Assembly: GCA_944329445.1 (NCBI GenBank)
Contig: CALVIH010000008.1
Span: 1-37,300 of the forward strand
DNA: 37,300 bases
Reading direction: 5' to 3'
DNA from: an uncultured Bacilli bacterium
Lineage (GTDB): Bacteria; Bacillota_I; Bacilli_A; RF39; UBA660
Positions 22,484 through 31,463 of the stretch are shown piece by piece. Under the pieces are notes generated by a model, which saw only the letters and a program-made list of their open reading frames with translations, was not told the DNA's origin and ran no database searches. The stretch's first letter is position 1. Every line of letters begins with the position of its first letter. Position numbers and translations under genes: made by a program.

Positions 22484-23422
22484 ATGAAAGAATGGCTTTT
22501 AAAAGATGAAAAAGCAAAAGTAGGAAGACCCAAACTTGCTGATGAAACCGTTTTAAAAAAAGCTAAACTAACAATATGTTTATCACTTTTTTTATGTGTT
22601 CTATTTTCGTTTTATTTCGCGGGTGTAATAACTGGTGAAAATCCTTTAAAATTAGCATACCATGTATCGTTAGAAAAGGTTTTTGGTGCAATAGAAAATA
22701 AAAACGGATTTTTGGTTAATTACAAATATGATGATAATTATAATTACGTAATGGAGTTTAAGATTCCACAAACCATTGATCGTTATTCTGGAAGTTATGA
22801 ATATACCTTGTATGAAATGAACGAAAACGAGTGGAAAGAAGTAGAAAGTAAAAGGATAGATAAAGGAACAAGCGCTTTTAAGGTCACGGTTAAATCCGAA
22901 AAGAACCAAAATAAAACGTGGAAGATAAAACTTCAAATACTTGATGCTGCGAAAATAGAGGAATCTTATGCTCCTGCTGGGTGGACTTTTATGAACGCCG
23001 GGGAAAACAAAGACATGTACGCGTACAAGGTATTTACCGTAAAGGGTTATTATAGTCCGGTGACCTTTGAAGAAATAAATGAAGCAAAGAAAAATCAAGA
23101 TAAAATAACCGTTACAACCGAAAGAAGTAATCCAAGGTTATTAACCATTAATTTACCAGATTCATCTTTTTACGACGTTAAGGTAATTTACACGGATACG
23201 TACTCTAAAAAGGTTGTACTTGCGGATGATAAAGAGGTATCCGGAAAGAATGAATACGAGGTCCCTAACATTAATAAAATAACTAACGTAACGGTAAAAG
23301 TATATGGTGATAACCTAAGTAGTCTTAAGCTTTCAAATTGGAAGGAAGACAAAGATAAAAATGGTAATTCATACATAACTAATACTTATTTGTTAAAACC
23401 AGAACAAACTTATGATTACTAA
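22484..23422 (+). CDS. Unknown single-pass membrane protein
   Basis: 312 residues, ATG at 22484 behind AGAGGTGAT. The cytoplasmic N-terminus contains KVGRPKLADE, a GRPK motif of the AT-hook kind. A single membrane helix follows (about 29-50). The remaining 260 residues are outside the cell and predicted beta-rich, with repeated features suggesting two or three immunoglobulin-like domains (TYEMNENEWKEVESKR-type strands, then YDVKVIYTDTYSKKVVL and ITNVTVKVYG). I do not recognise the family. It follows ezrA closely, so a division- or envelope-related role is possible, but only by position. Confidence 0.7.
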   Translation: MKEWLLKDEKAKVGRPKLADETVLKKAKLTICLSLFLCVLFSFYFAGVITGENPLKLAYHVSLEKVFGAIENKNGFLVNYKYDDNYNYVMEFKIPQTIDRYSGSYEYTLYEMNENEWKEVESKRIDKGTSAFKVTVKSEKNQNKTWKIKLQILDAAKIEESYAPAGWTFMNAGENKDMYAYKVFTVKGYYSPVTFEEINEAKKNQDKITVTTERSNPRLLTINLPDSSFYDVKVIYTDTYSKKVVLADDKEVSGKNEYEVPNINKITNVTVKVYGDNLSSLKLSNWKEDKDKNGNSYITNTYLLKPEQTYDY

Positions 23423-23440
23423 AGACTTTTAAGTCTTTTT
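23421..23440 (+). terminator. Intrinsic terminator after the ezrA unit
   Basis: AAAGACTT / AAGTCTTT stem with a very short loop, then a T-run. Confidence 0.75.
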
Positions 23441-23476
23441 TATTTTTTACTTCATATTATTAATTAGGTGATTGTA

Positions 23477-24319
23477 TTGTTAAAAAGTGCAAGTAAATTA
23501 TTGGGACTTTTTTTACTTTTGTTACTAAGTTTTATTTATACCGATAAAGTATTTAGTGAAGCTAGAAATAGTGATCCGGTAATGAAGTCGGTTATGAGCT
23601 ATAAAAAAGAAAATGACGTAAGACCAGTTGAACCAAAAATAAAAGATGATGAGATGATATTAGGCTTGTCAGGGTTGGAGGTTAATGCCAGAGCTTCTTA
23701 TAAAAATATGAAACAAGATGATAAGTTTAGTGAGGATAAGATTGTGTATGATACCAAATTACCCGAGAATAGTATAAGTAAAAATTATGATTATTATATA
23801 ACGCAAGGAAATGATAGTAAGGAATTAGTGTCAATAATTTTTAGAATCACAAGTGACGATTACGTGGATAAATTACTTAGTTTAGTTGCGCAAACGAACG
23901 TTTCAGTAAATTTCTTCGTTGACGGCTCATGGTTAGAAGAAAACGTGGAAAGGGCCTTTTCAATGAATAATTTAGATGCTGAAATATATAATCTAGGATA
24001 TGACGGAGCCTATGATAAATCGATGATAAGTGTTACGAACAACTTAATTGAAAGCATTACTTTAAAGGATTCTAACTTATGTTTAAACGTAGAAAAAAAT
24101 GATGATGACAAAGAGTTATGCGCCAAAAGAAAGATGCATACCATAACCCCAAACATAATTAATCCAAGTATAAGCGAACTAAAAAAGAAACTTAACAAAG
24201 GAGAAATGATAGTTTTTGATGCAAGTGAGTTTGATTACAACAACTTTAAGTTAATGGTTAACACGATAACGAGCAGGGGTTACGAAATAGTAGGGTTATC
24301 GGACTTAATAAAAGAGTAG
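23477..24319 (+). CDS. Degenerate polysaccharide-deacetylase (NodB-fold) protein
   Basis: 280 residues read from TTG 23477, four bases after TTAGGTGAT. A GTG at 23468 is in frame but lies within that site. The N-terminal hydrophobic segment (LLGLFLLLLLSFIY) is a signal or anchor, and the rest is extracytoplasmic. Residues about 115-280 follow the NodB fold: LVSIIFRITSDDYVDKLLSL, VSVNFFVDGSWLEEN, AEIYNLGYDG, then a last strand-helix (SRGYEIVGLSDLI). The catalytic residues are missing: the usual HExxNHxxxH segment is AEIYNLGYDG, with no metal-binding histidines. It is therefore probably not a deacetylase, perhaps a binding or structural relative of PdaB/YlxY-type sporulation proteins. Confidence 0.65.
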   Translation: MLKSASKLLGLFLLLLLSFIYTDKVFSEARNSDPVMKSVMSYKKENDVRPVEPKIKDDEMILGLSGLEVNARASYKNMKQDDKFSEDKIVYDTKLPENSISKNYDYYITQGNDSKELVSIIFRITSDDYVDKLLSLVAQTNVSVNFFVDGSWLEENVERAFSMNNLDAEIYNLGYDGAYDKSMISVTNNLIESITLKDSNLCLNVEKNDDDKELCAKRKMHTITPNIINPSISELKKKLNKGEMIVFDASEFDYNNFKLMVNTITSRGYEIVGLSDLIKE

Positions 24320-24352
24320 TAAGAAAATAAGTTTTTAAATAATAATGATAAC

Positions 24353-24394
24353 AATAATTAAAAAAGCAATTAAAAAGTTGCTTTTTTAATTATT
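24353..24394 (+). terminator. Strong intrinsic terminator before polC
   Basis: A 17-bp perfect stem (24353-24369 with 24378-24394) around an 8-base loop. The core GCAA/TTGC is flanked by A6 and T6 runs. It is symmetrical enough to work in either direction. Confidence 0.88.
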
Positions 24395-24419
24395 TTCTAT
24401 TTATCTAAAAAACTTAAAA

Positions 24420-24428
24420 TGTTATAAT
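24420..24428 (+). promoter_or_regulatory. Extended -10 promoter of polC
   Basis: TG-T-TATAAT, 28 bases before the polC ATG, with only a weak -35 (TTTATC) at 17 bases. Confidence 0.6.
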
Positions 24429-24456
24429 ATTTAAGACTGAAGTAAGGTGATTTATA

Positions 24457-27400
24457 ATGCATGATAAGTTAAAGTTATTTTTAGATAAAATTAATCTTCC
24501 GGAAGAATATTATGATTATTTTAAGGACGGTAAAATTTTAAAATTAAAATTAGATCACACTAGGCAAAAAGGTGTTTTTGTAATAGAAATAGAAAACGTA
24601 CTAAACGATGACGTTTTGAAATACATTAACGAAAACATTCAAAATGGATTTCCTGACATGGAATTGGTAAGAGCTGAATTCGTCGTTAGAAACGCTGATT
24701 ATACTAATTCTAGTAAATACTTTTTTGATGCGGTTGATTCAAGTACCTTAACCAAGCCGATGAAGGAATTATTTAAAGAAAAAGAAGTTAAAGTGGATGG
24801 CAGTAAACTTATTGTTGAAGTGGATAATATCGCGGAGGAAAACATCTTTATAAACCACGTTGATAGCATTTTAAAATACTACCAAAAAATAGGATATAGG
24901 GATTTAAAAATAGATGTTTTTATTAACGAAGAAAACGCTATAAAGGTAAAAAAAGAACTTGAAGAGGAAATAAAAAAAGAGGTTGTAAGTAAACCAAAAG
25001 AGGATAATCCAGTAATTTTAGGAGACGAACCAAAAGGTAACATAACCGAGATAAAAGATATTATTGCTGAAGAGGGAAACATAACGGTTGAAGCATACGT
25101 ATTTGGAGTTGATGAGTTTGAATCGAGTAAAAGTGCGTTTAAAATATTAACGTTTAAAATAAGTGATAATACTGATAGCATATACGCAAAATACTTTACA
25201 AAGGACGCTGATTTATTTAAGAAACTTTCTAAATCAATGAAGTCTGGTTGGTTTAGAATAAACGGGTACGTTAAACAAGACGTATATGCTAAGGACTTGG
25301 TATTAAACATTAGAAACGTAATGAAAATACCATCAAAAGATACAGAAATAACCGATGATGCGGCAATTAAGAGGGTAGAGTTACATGCTCATACCATGAT
25401 GAGCCAAATGGATGGTTTAACAAAACTAGATTTAGGGAAACATACCTGTGAGCTTGTTGAAAAGGCTATAAAAATGGGTTATCGTGGGGTTGCGATAACG
25501 GACCATAATGGCTGTCAAGCATTCCCAATTGCTTACGGAATAATAAAGGCTCATAATAAAAAAATAGAGGATCCAAGTAAACACTTTAAAGGTTTGTACG
25601 GAACAGAGTTAACACTTGTTGATGACACGGTAAACATCGTGGTAAGACCGACGGATGATTCGCTTATGGATAACACTTACGTTGTATTTGATACGGAGAC
25701 TACTGGTTTTAACGCGGCTGGGGTTGACCAGATGATTGAAATTGGTGCGGTTAAAATATCTAACGGAGAAATTATTGATCGGTTTGATGAGTTAATTGAT
25801 CCTAAAAGACACATTCCTGATAAGATAACCGAGCTTACGCAAATAACCGATGCAATGGTAGCGGGTTGTGATGATGAAAAGACGGTAACAAAACGCTTTT
25901 TAGATTGGACTGGCGACCTTCCAATGGTTGCTCATAACGCAAAGTTTGATATATCATTCATTGAAATGGCAATGAAAAAATACGACTTAGGAGAATTTAA
26001 AAACACCGTTATAGATACCTTAGAATTATCTAGGACACTAGACCAGGGTTACGCAAGACATGGTCTTTCCGCACTTGTTAAAAGATATAACGTTCCATGG
26101 GATGAAGATGCTCACCACCGCGCTGATTATGACGCGGAAGGAACGGCGTTAGTATTTCATAAGTTTTTGCAAAAACTAGATTCACAAAACTATGAAAAAA
26201 TAAGTGATTTAGATAGGCTTGTTTCTAAAGATGAAATTCATAAATTTGGTAGAACCTATCATTTTAATGCGATCGCGGTTAATAAAAAAGGACTTAAAAA
26301 CATCTTTAAAATGATATCGCTTGCTAATACGATTTATCTTTATAAAACACCTAGGATACTTCGTAGTGAGGTAGAAAAACTAAGAGAGGGAGTATTAATT
26401 GGTAGTGGTTGTTATGAATCCGAGGTCTTTATAGAGGCCAGAAGTAAAGAGGGTCAAGAACTAACCAACATAATTAACTTTTATGATTACGTAGAAGTAC
26501 AACCTCCAGAAGTTTATAACCATTTAATTCAACTTGGTGATTTTAAAAATGAACAGGAACTTAAAGGTCACATAAGAAAGATCGTAGATAGCGTTCGTCA
26601 AGCGGGTAAAATAATAGTTGCAACCGGGGACGTCCATCATTTTAGAAGGGAAGATAAAATATATCGCGAAATAATCGTTAACCAAAAAGTCCCAGGTGGT
26701 GGAAGGCATCCACTAGCTAAAAAGGATATAAAAGAAATTCCTAGTCAACACTTTAGAACAACTAACGAAATGCTCGATGATTTTTCTTTCTTAGGTGAGG
26801 ATTTAGCACAAGAAATAGTTGTTACTAACACCAATAAGATTCTTGATATGGTGGATGAAATAGAAGTAATAATAGATACTCATGGTATACCTTTTTCGCC
26901 AAGGGTAAAATCTGATGATGGAAAAAGTTACCTTGATTGTCCAAGGGTTGTTACGGATCTTGTTTATGACAAAGCAAAGGCTTGGTACGGAGATCCACTT
27001 CCTTATAACATAGAAGAACGTATAGCCATGGAATTGTATGGTAACATCGTTTATAAAGTTTGTGAGGAAAACGAAAAGAAAAAAAATGAAAGCATAGATG
27101 ATGAAACATTAAGAAAGAACACTTTTTCAAGCCTGCACGAAGTCATATTAAAAGGGTTTGACGCGGTTAAGGACTTGTTAAAAACTTATTTTAAAGAAAA
27201 CTGGAATAGTGAAGAAGAATTAACCGAAGAAAATTTAGATAAGAAAGTAAAAAAGGAGTTGGGAGGAATAATAGGCGGTGGTTTCGATCCTATTTACTTA
27301 ATTGCCCAAAGGCTTGTTAAGCACTCAAATGATGACGGATACTTAGTTGGATCTCGTGGTTCGGTAGGTTCATCTTTTGTTGCAACGATGATGGGAATAA

Positions 27401-29049
27401 CCGAGGTAAATCCGCTTCCTGCACATTACCGTTGCTTAAATTGTCAACATAGTATCTTTGATTTCGATGATGGAAAACCACTTGGTGGAGAGTATTCAAC
27501 CGGGTTTGACCTTCCTGATAAAAAGTGCCCTTGCTGTGGGGAGTTAATGTACAAGGATGGACAAGATATGCCATTTGCTACTTTCCTAGGCTTTAACGCT
27601 GATAAGGTTCCTGATATAGACCTTAACTTTAGTGACTTAAACCAAGCATCAGCACATGCTTACACGAAGGTGTTATTTGGTGATGATAACGTTTATCGTG
27701 CTGGAACGATTGGTACTGTAGCTGAAAAAACCGCTTTTGGTTTTGTTAGAGGTTACTGTGAGGATAAAGAAATAAATAAAAGGGATGCTGAAATCGAAAG
27801 ACTTGCGCTTGGATGTACGGGTGTTAAAAGAACAACTGGACAGCATCCAGGTGGAATCGTTGTTATTCCTGATTACATGGAAGTGTTTGATTTTACTCCT
27901 TTCCAGTTCCCAGCGGAAGATGCTTCAAGTGCATGGAGAACAACTCACTTTGATTATCACGCGATCGACGAATGCGTACTTAAATTGGATATTTTAGGAC
28001 ATTCAGACCCAACGCAGCTTAGGATGATACAAGATTTAACGGGTACTGATATTACTAAGGTTCCATTAGATGACAAAGACACCATGAGTATATTTACTTC
28101 AACCAAGGCACTTGGCGTAACAACCGAACAAATAATGAATAAAACTGGTACGCTTGGTATTCCAGAGTTTGGAACACCATTCACCATTAGCATGGTTGCA
28201 GAAACCAAACCAACTACCTTTGCCGAACTTATTAAAATATCTGGTTTATCACACGGTACGGACGTTTGGCTTGGAAACGCACAAGATCTTATTAAAAACA
28301 ACATCGTACCATTTAAAGATGTTATAGGGTGTCGTGATGATATAATGGTATATCTTATGTATAATGGTGTTGAACCAATAAAAGCATTTAAAATAATGGA
28401 GTTTGTTCGTAAAGGAAGAGCATCAAAGGATCCAGAAACATGGAAAGAACATAAAAAGACGATGATGGAGGCTGGAATTCCCGATTGGTTCATCGATTCT
28501 TGCGGAAAGATAAAGTACATGTTCCCTAAGGCTCACGCAGCAGCGTACGTTATATCAGCTTTTAGAATAGCTTGGTACAAAGTTCATATGCCAGTATATT
28601 TTTATGCTTCATGGCTTACTTCAAAAGCAACCGACGTCGACGTTGAAGTAATGATTAAAGGTTATGATGCAATTAAAGCAAAGATAATTGAAATACAAAA
28701 TAAAGGTTTTGATGCTAGTAATAAAGAGCAAGGTCAATTAGAAAGTCTTAAGGTATGTTTAGAAGCAACCGCAAGAGGAATTACTTTCGCACCTATCGAC
28801 CTTTATAAAAGTGGTGCAACCGTATGGGGTGTAAAAGACGAAAAAACTATATATCCTCCTTTTTCTTCAATTGATGGTCTTGGCGACACCGTTGCTAAAA
28901 AAATCGTTGAAGAAAGAGAAAAAGGAGATTTTATAAGCATTGAAGACTTACAAGTAAGAGGTAAAGTTTCACTTACTCTTACTGATAAAATGAGGATGAT
29001 GGGCATATTAGATCAGTTACCAGAATCAAGTCAACTTAGTTTGTTCTAA
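24457..29049 (+). CDS. polC: DNA polymerase III alpha subunit, Gram-positive type (PolC)
   Basis: 1530 residues, ATG at 24457 behind TAAGGTGAT. The PolC domain order is complete. It has an N-terminal helper domain, then an OB region (about 200-300). A PHP domain starting at HAHTMMSQMDG (about 310) is split by a 3'-5' exonuclease (FDTETTG near 411, VAHNAKFDISF, HHRADYDAEGT near 555). The PHP resumes at ATGDVHHF (about 725). The polymerase core has GGGFDPIYLIAQRLVKHS, a CLNC...CPCC zinc element (about 993-1028) and catalytic aspartates in VPDIDLNFS (about 1053-1055), followed by the C-terminal fingers and helix-hairpin-helix. It is the main replicative polymerase with built-in proofreading. Bacillus PolC is 1437 residues, so this one is about 90 longer. 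Confidence 0.98.
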   Translation: MHDKLKLFLDKINLPEEYYDYFKDGKILKLKLDHTRQKGVFVIEIENVLNDDVLKYINENIQNGFPDMELVRAEFVVRNADYTNSSKYFFDAVDSSTLTKPMKELFKEKEVKVDGSKLIVEVDNIAEENIFINHVDSILKYYQKIGYRDLKIDVFINEENAIKVKKELEEEIKKEVVSKPKEDNPVILGDEPKGNITEIKDIIAEEGNITVEAYVFGVDEFESSKSAFKILTFKISDNTDSIYAKYFTKDADLFKKLSKSMKSGWFRINGYVKQDVYAKDLVLNIRNVMKIPSKDTEITDDAAIKRVELHAHTMMSQMDGLTKLDLGKHTCELVEKAIKMGYRGVAITDHNGCQAFPIAYGIIKAHNKKIEDPSKHFKGLYGTELTLVDDTVNIVVRPTDDSLMDNTYVVFDTETTGFNAAGVDQMIEIGAVKISNGEIIDRFDELIDPKRHIPDKITELTQITDAMVAGCDDEKTVTKRFLDWTGDLPMVAHNAKFDISFIEMAMKKYDLGEFKNTVIDTLELSRTLDQGYARHGLSALVKRYNVPWDEDAHHRADYDAEGTALVFHKFLQKLDSQNYEKISDLDRLVSKDEIHKFGRTYHFNAIAVNKKGLKNIFKMISLANTIYLYKTPRILRSEVEKLREGVLIGSGCYESEVFIEARSKEGQELTNIINFYDYVEVQPPEVYNHLIQLGDFKNEQELKGHIRKIVDSVRQAGKIIVATGDVHHFRREDKIYREIIVNQKVPGGGRHPLAKKDIKEIPSQHFRTTNEMLDDFSFLGEDLAQEIVVTNTNKILDMVDEIEVIIDTHGIPFSPRVKSDDGKSYLDCPRVVTDLVYDKAKAWYGDPLPYNIEERIAMELYGNIVYKVCEENEKKKNESIDDETLRKNTFSSLHEVILKGFDAVKDLLKTYFKENWNSEEELTEENLDKKVKKELGGIIGGGFDPIYLIAQRLVKHSNDDGYLVGSRGSVGSSFVATMMGITEVNPLPAHYRCLNCQHSIFDFDDGKPLGGEYSTGFDLPDKKCPCCGELMYKDGQDMPFATFLGFNADKVPDIDLNFSDLNQASAHAYTKVLFGDDNVYRAGTIGTVAEKTAFGFVRGYCEDKEINKRDAEIERLALGCTGVKRTTGQHPGGIVVIPDYMEVFDFTPFQFPAEDASSAWRTTHFDYHAIDECVLKLDILGHSDPTQLRMIQDLTGTDITKVPLDDKDTMSIFTSTKALGVTTEQIMNKTGTLGIPEFGTPFTISMVAETKPTTFAELIKISGLSHGTDVWLGNAQDLIKNNIVPFKDVIGCRDDIMVYLMYNGVEPIKAFKIMEFVRKGRASKDPETWKEHKKTMMEAGIPDWFIDSCGKIKYMFPKAHAAAYVISAFRIAWYKVHMPVYFYASWLTSKATDVDVEVMIKGYDAIKAKIIEIQNKGFDASNKEQGQLESLKVCLEATARGITFAPIDLYKSGATVWGVKDEKTIYPPFSSIDGLGDTVAKKIVEEREKGDFISIEDLQVRGKVSLTLTDKMRMMGILDQLPESSQLSLF

Positions 29050-29060
29050 GTTGACTTTTT
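29028..29060 (+). terminator. Intrinsic terminator of polC
   Basis: A 12-bp stem AAGTCAACTTAG / CTAAGTTGACTT with loop TTTGTT, then T residues. The left arm encodes the last residues of PolC. Confidence 0.9.
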
Positions 29061-29092
29061 ATGAATATTACTTGAAGAAGTAATACACAATC

Positions 29093-29112
29093 GTCAAATT
29101 AATTAATTTGAC
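29093..29112. promoter_or_regulatory. 20-bp palindrome, candidate operator
   Basis: GTCAAATTAATTAATTTGAC is a perfect palindrome. Its right arm supplies the first five bases of the consensus -35 TTGACA (29108-29113). That position would let a dimeric repressor block RNA polymerase. It might instead be a DNA- or RNA-level hairpin, but the nearest T-run is 10 bases away and the promoter follows. Confidence 0.5.
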
Positions 29113-29136
29113 AAGATCGCTCTTTTTTGTTACTAT
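29108..29136 (+). promoter_or_regulatory. Near-consensus sigma-A promoter of the 29168-31417 unit
   Basis: TTGACA (29108-29113), a 17-base spacer and TACTAT (29131-29136), with the extended -10 TG-T. This is the best match to consensus in the window. Confidence 0.85.
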
Positions 29137-29167
29137 AGCAACTCGAAAAAACAAAGGGGTGTTTTGA

Positions 29168-30271
29168 ATGGAAAAAACTAGAGATATTACCATTGCGGAG
29201 ATTTATGAGAGTATAAAAGATGTTTGTGTGTCGTTAAACGATGTTAAAAACATCGTTAATGCATTAGATAAATGCACGAAGGAACTTACTGGTGGTATTC
29301 CAATATTAGAGGATGTTGAACCGGCCCTTATTAGAACTAGAGGATTTGATAATTTTTATAAGAACACTTTAAATTGTATGAAGTCTAAGAAATTCAAAGA
29401 TAATGTTTATTATTTGACGAAATATGTATTTGACGTGGAGGCTAACCGCACCGAGCTAGAAAAACTTAGTAAAGGTTGTGTTGGATTAACCACTCCAGTA
29501 ACCAAAAGAATAATAAAAACTCCAAGTCTAACTGATAGTGAAAAGAAAAACTTAGACGATAAAGAAAAAATAAATAGGTATGTTCAAAACGTGATGGAAC
29601 TATTTGATTGCTGTAAAGAAATAATTACTTATGATAATTACATAATGCCAATAGATAAAGAAAACAAAAGTAAGGTTATCGCGGCCGTTATCTCAATAAT
29701 GGATTCAATATATACTTTATTACGTGACGATATGAAACTAAGATTTTATAGTAGAAAAGCTTATGATGAATTATCAAAGATAGTTAAGGCTGTAGAAAAA
29801 GGTACGGGGAGTTTAATAAAACTAGATGATCAAGAAAGATTAATAAAAGAATTAAATGAAAATATAATATTAGAAAATAAAGACATAAAAGATTTATATG
29901 GAAATTTAGTTTTAAGATTTGTAAATCATTATAATGATTTAATAATCGTTAACAAGGCTCGTTCTTATAGCACAGAGTTAGTAAAAAAACTAAAGGGTAC
30001 AAACGAAGACGACGCCGAGAAAAAACTAGATTCAGTAAGTAAAGTAATGTTAAGAAAACTTGATAAACATAAGGATAATGAATTATTCTTAATAATATTA
30101 GAATATTTATTAGATGAGGAAGGTAAAAAAGCATGGGAAGGTAATAGTTATGAGTACTATTGTGCCATAAACGGATTATCGATGGATTGCTCATCTTACA
30201 TGTATGATAAAGGAATATATAGTGATGCGAATCGTGCGAAAGAGGAACTTGCCAAAGTAAATATGATTTAA
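29168..30271 (+). CDS. Unknown helical protein, first gene of a two-gene unit
   Basis: 367 residues, ATG at 29168 behind AAAGGGGTG. I recognise no family or motif. It has no signal peptide or membrane helix, so it is probably cytoplasmic. Nearly all of it is predicted alpha-helical and rich in lysine, aspartate and asparagine, with scattered cysteines (for example DCCKE and NGLSMDCSSY). The helical-repeat character suggests a binding or scaffold protein. It has the strongest promoter in the window with an operator-like palindrome, and is followed 30 bases later by another helical protein, likely in the same transcript. Confidence 0.75.
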   Translation: MEKTRDITIAEIYESIKDVCVSLNDVKNIVNALDKCTKELTGGIPILEDVEPALIRTRGFDNFYKNTLNCMKSKKFKDNVYYLTKYVFDVEANRTELEKLSKGCVGLTTPVTKRIIKTPSLTDSEKKNLDDKEKINRYVQNVMELFDCCKEIITYDNYIMPIDKENKSKVIAAVISIMDSIYTLLRDDMKLRFYSRKAYDELSKIVKAVEKGTGSLIKLDDQERLIKELNENIILENKDIKDLYGNLVLRFVNHYNDLIIVNKARSYSTELVKKLKGTNEDDAEKKLDSVSKVMLRKLDKHKDNELFLIILEYLLDEEGKKAWEGNSYEYYCAINGLSMDCSSYMYDKGIYSDANRAKEELAKVNMI

Positions 30272-30301
30272 ATTATATTCAAGAAGTAGAAGGTGAATAA
30301 A

Positions 30302-31417
30302 ATGGAAAACATTGAAGAAGTAAAAGACTATTTATATAAAAAGAGAAATTCCCTTGAGGAAGAAATTGAGATTTGCAAAGATAAGATAAAAGTAATTAAT
30401 AACTCTTTTAATAATGAGGGCTTTTGTGATTTAGAAAGTCTAAATGATGGATTTGATTTAATTGAAAAGTATGGATACGTAGAGTTTGTGAGATCAAAGT
30501 TTACAAAAAAAGAAATAGAAGATAGAATATATCGAATTTCTCAAAAAAAAGGATTTCTTAATAAAACTTTGAAAAAAGGGTTAGAAAAAGGTTTATCACA
30601 AGTTAAAATGAACGGAAATAAATTTGAAGATTTTGAATCTTATAAATCTTTGGTTGAAAATCTTTACAACATGTTAAAATATTTTGAAAAAATAAACTCT
30701 AAGAAATCATCTCCAAAACATAAGTTTGGTTTATTGTATAAAGAATATTCTGATAGTATTTATAATTCATTAAGAGGTATAATAGCATTTTTGTATATCG
30801 ATTTTAGAAAAGTTCTTGAAAAACTTCTAAAAAATTTAAGCAACAAAAGTGTTAAATATTCTAGTTTAATTTCAATATTGAATGTTTTGACGATTATGGA
30901 TATAAATGAAAAACCAGAAGAGTATGAAAAGTTGGTTAATGCATACTCAAAGATCATTAGAAATAATCCATTTTTGCAAGAGCCTGAATTAGAGACCTTA
31001 AATTTATATTTAAGGAGTATTGTAAAAAGTTATAATACGGATAAAAAGAAACAAGAAATAGGAAACAACGTTTCAGATGACGTTAAGATTATAAAGTTCG
31101 GAAGCCGTGAAGAAAGAAAAGAAGACTACAAAAAGGCCAAAGAAAAAGAAGGATTAGAAAAAACAATAGAAGATTTAAGAGGTAAACTTGATGAGGAGTC
31201 AACTTTATGGTTAGATATAACGCTAGAACAATTAATCAGTTATGATAAAGATGCCGTAAACGAATTTTTAAAGAACCCAGGATCTTATGTTCCAAGTGAC
31301 GATCCAATTATGATAGAAACGATTATAAAAGAATTGGAATTCCGTGATTTGAATCAAGAAGGGGTCTCATTAAATAAAAAGATAATAAGTGGCTTAGAAA
31401 GAATCAAAAGAAGATAA
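30302..31417 (+). CDS. Unknown helical protein, second gene of a two-gene unit
   Basis: 371 residues. The start is ATG 30302, with GAAGGTGAA upstream; an in-frame GTG at 30293 lies inside that site. No family is recognised. The N-terminus is a coiled coil (ENIEEVKDYLYKKRNSLEEE). The middle is helical, and a charged linker (GSREERKEDYKKAKEKEGLE) leads to a C-terminal helical domain. There is no signal peptide or membrane segment. It has the same general composition as the upstream gene but no convincing sequence match to it. A terminator overlaps its end. Confidence 0.75.
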   Translation: MENIEEVKDYLYKKRNSLEEEIEICKDKIKVINNSFNNEGFCDLESLNDGFDLIEKYGYVEFVRSKFTKKEIEDRIYRISQKKGFLNKTLKKGLEKGLSQVKMNGNKFEDFESYKSLVENLYNMLKYFEKINSKKSSPKHKFGLLYKEYSDSIYNSLRGIIAFLYIDFRKVLEKLLKNLSNKSVKYSSLISILNVLTIMDINEKPEEYEKLVNAYSKIIRNNPFLQEPELETLNLYLRSIVKSYNTDKKKQEIGNNVSDDVKIIKFGSREERKEDYKKAKEKEGLEKTIEDLRGKLDEESTLWLDITLEQLISYDKDAVNEFLKNPGSYVPSDDPIMIETIIKELEFRDLNQEGVSLNKKIISGLERIKRR

Positions 31418-31433
31418 TTTTTTATCTTCTTTT
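31406..31433 (+). terminator. Intrinsic terminator after the two-gene unit
   Basis: An 11-bp stem AAAAGAAGATA / TATCTTCTTTT, short T-rich loop, overlapping the stop codon. Confidence 0.8.
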
Positions 31434-31438
31434 ATTTA

Positions 31439-31447
31439 TGATATAAT
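31439..31447 (+). promoter_or_regulatory. Extended -10 promoter of the metalloprotease gene
   Basis: TG-A-TATAAT directly after the terminator, 17 bases before the ATG at 31464. The close spacing implies a very short leader. Confidence 0.5.
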
Positions 31448-31463
31448 ATTTTAGGTGGTAATT

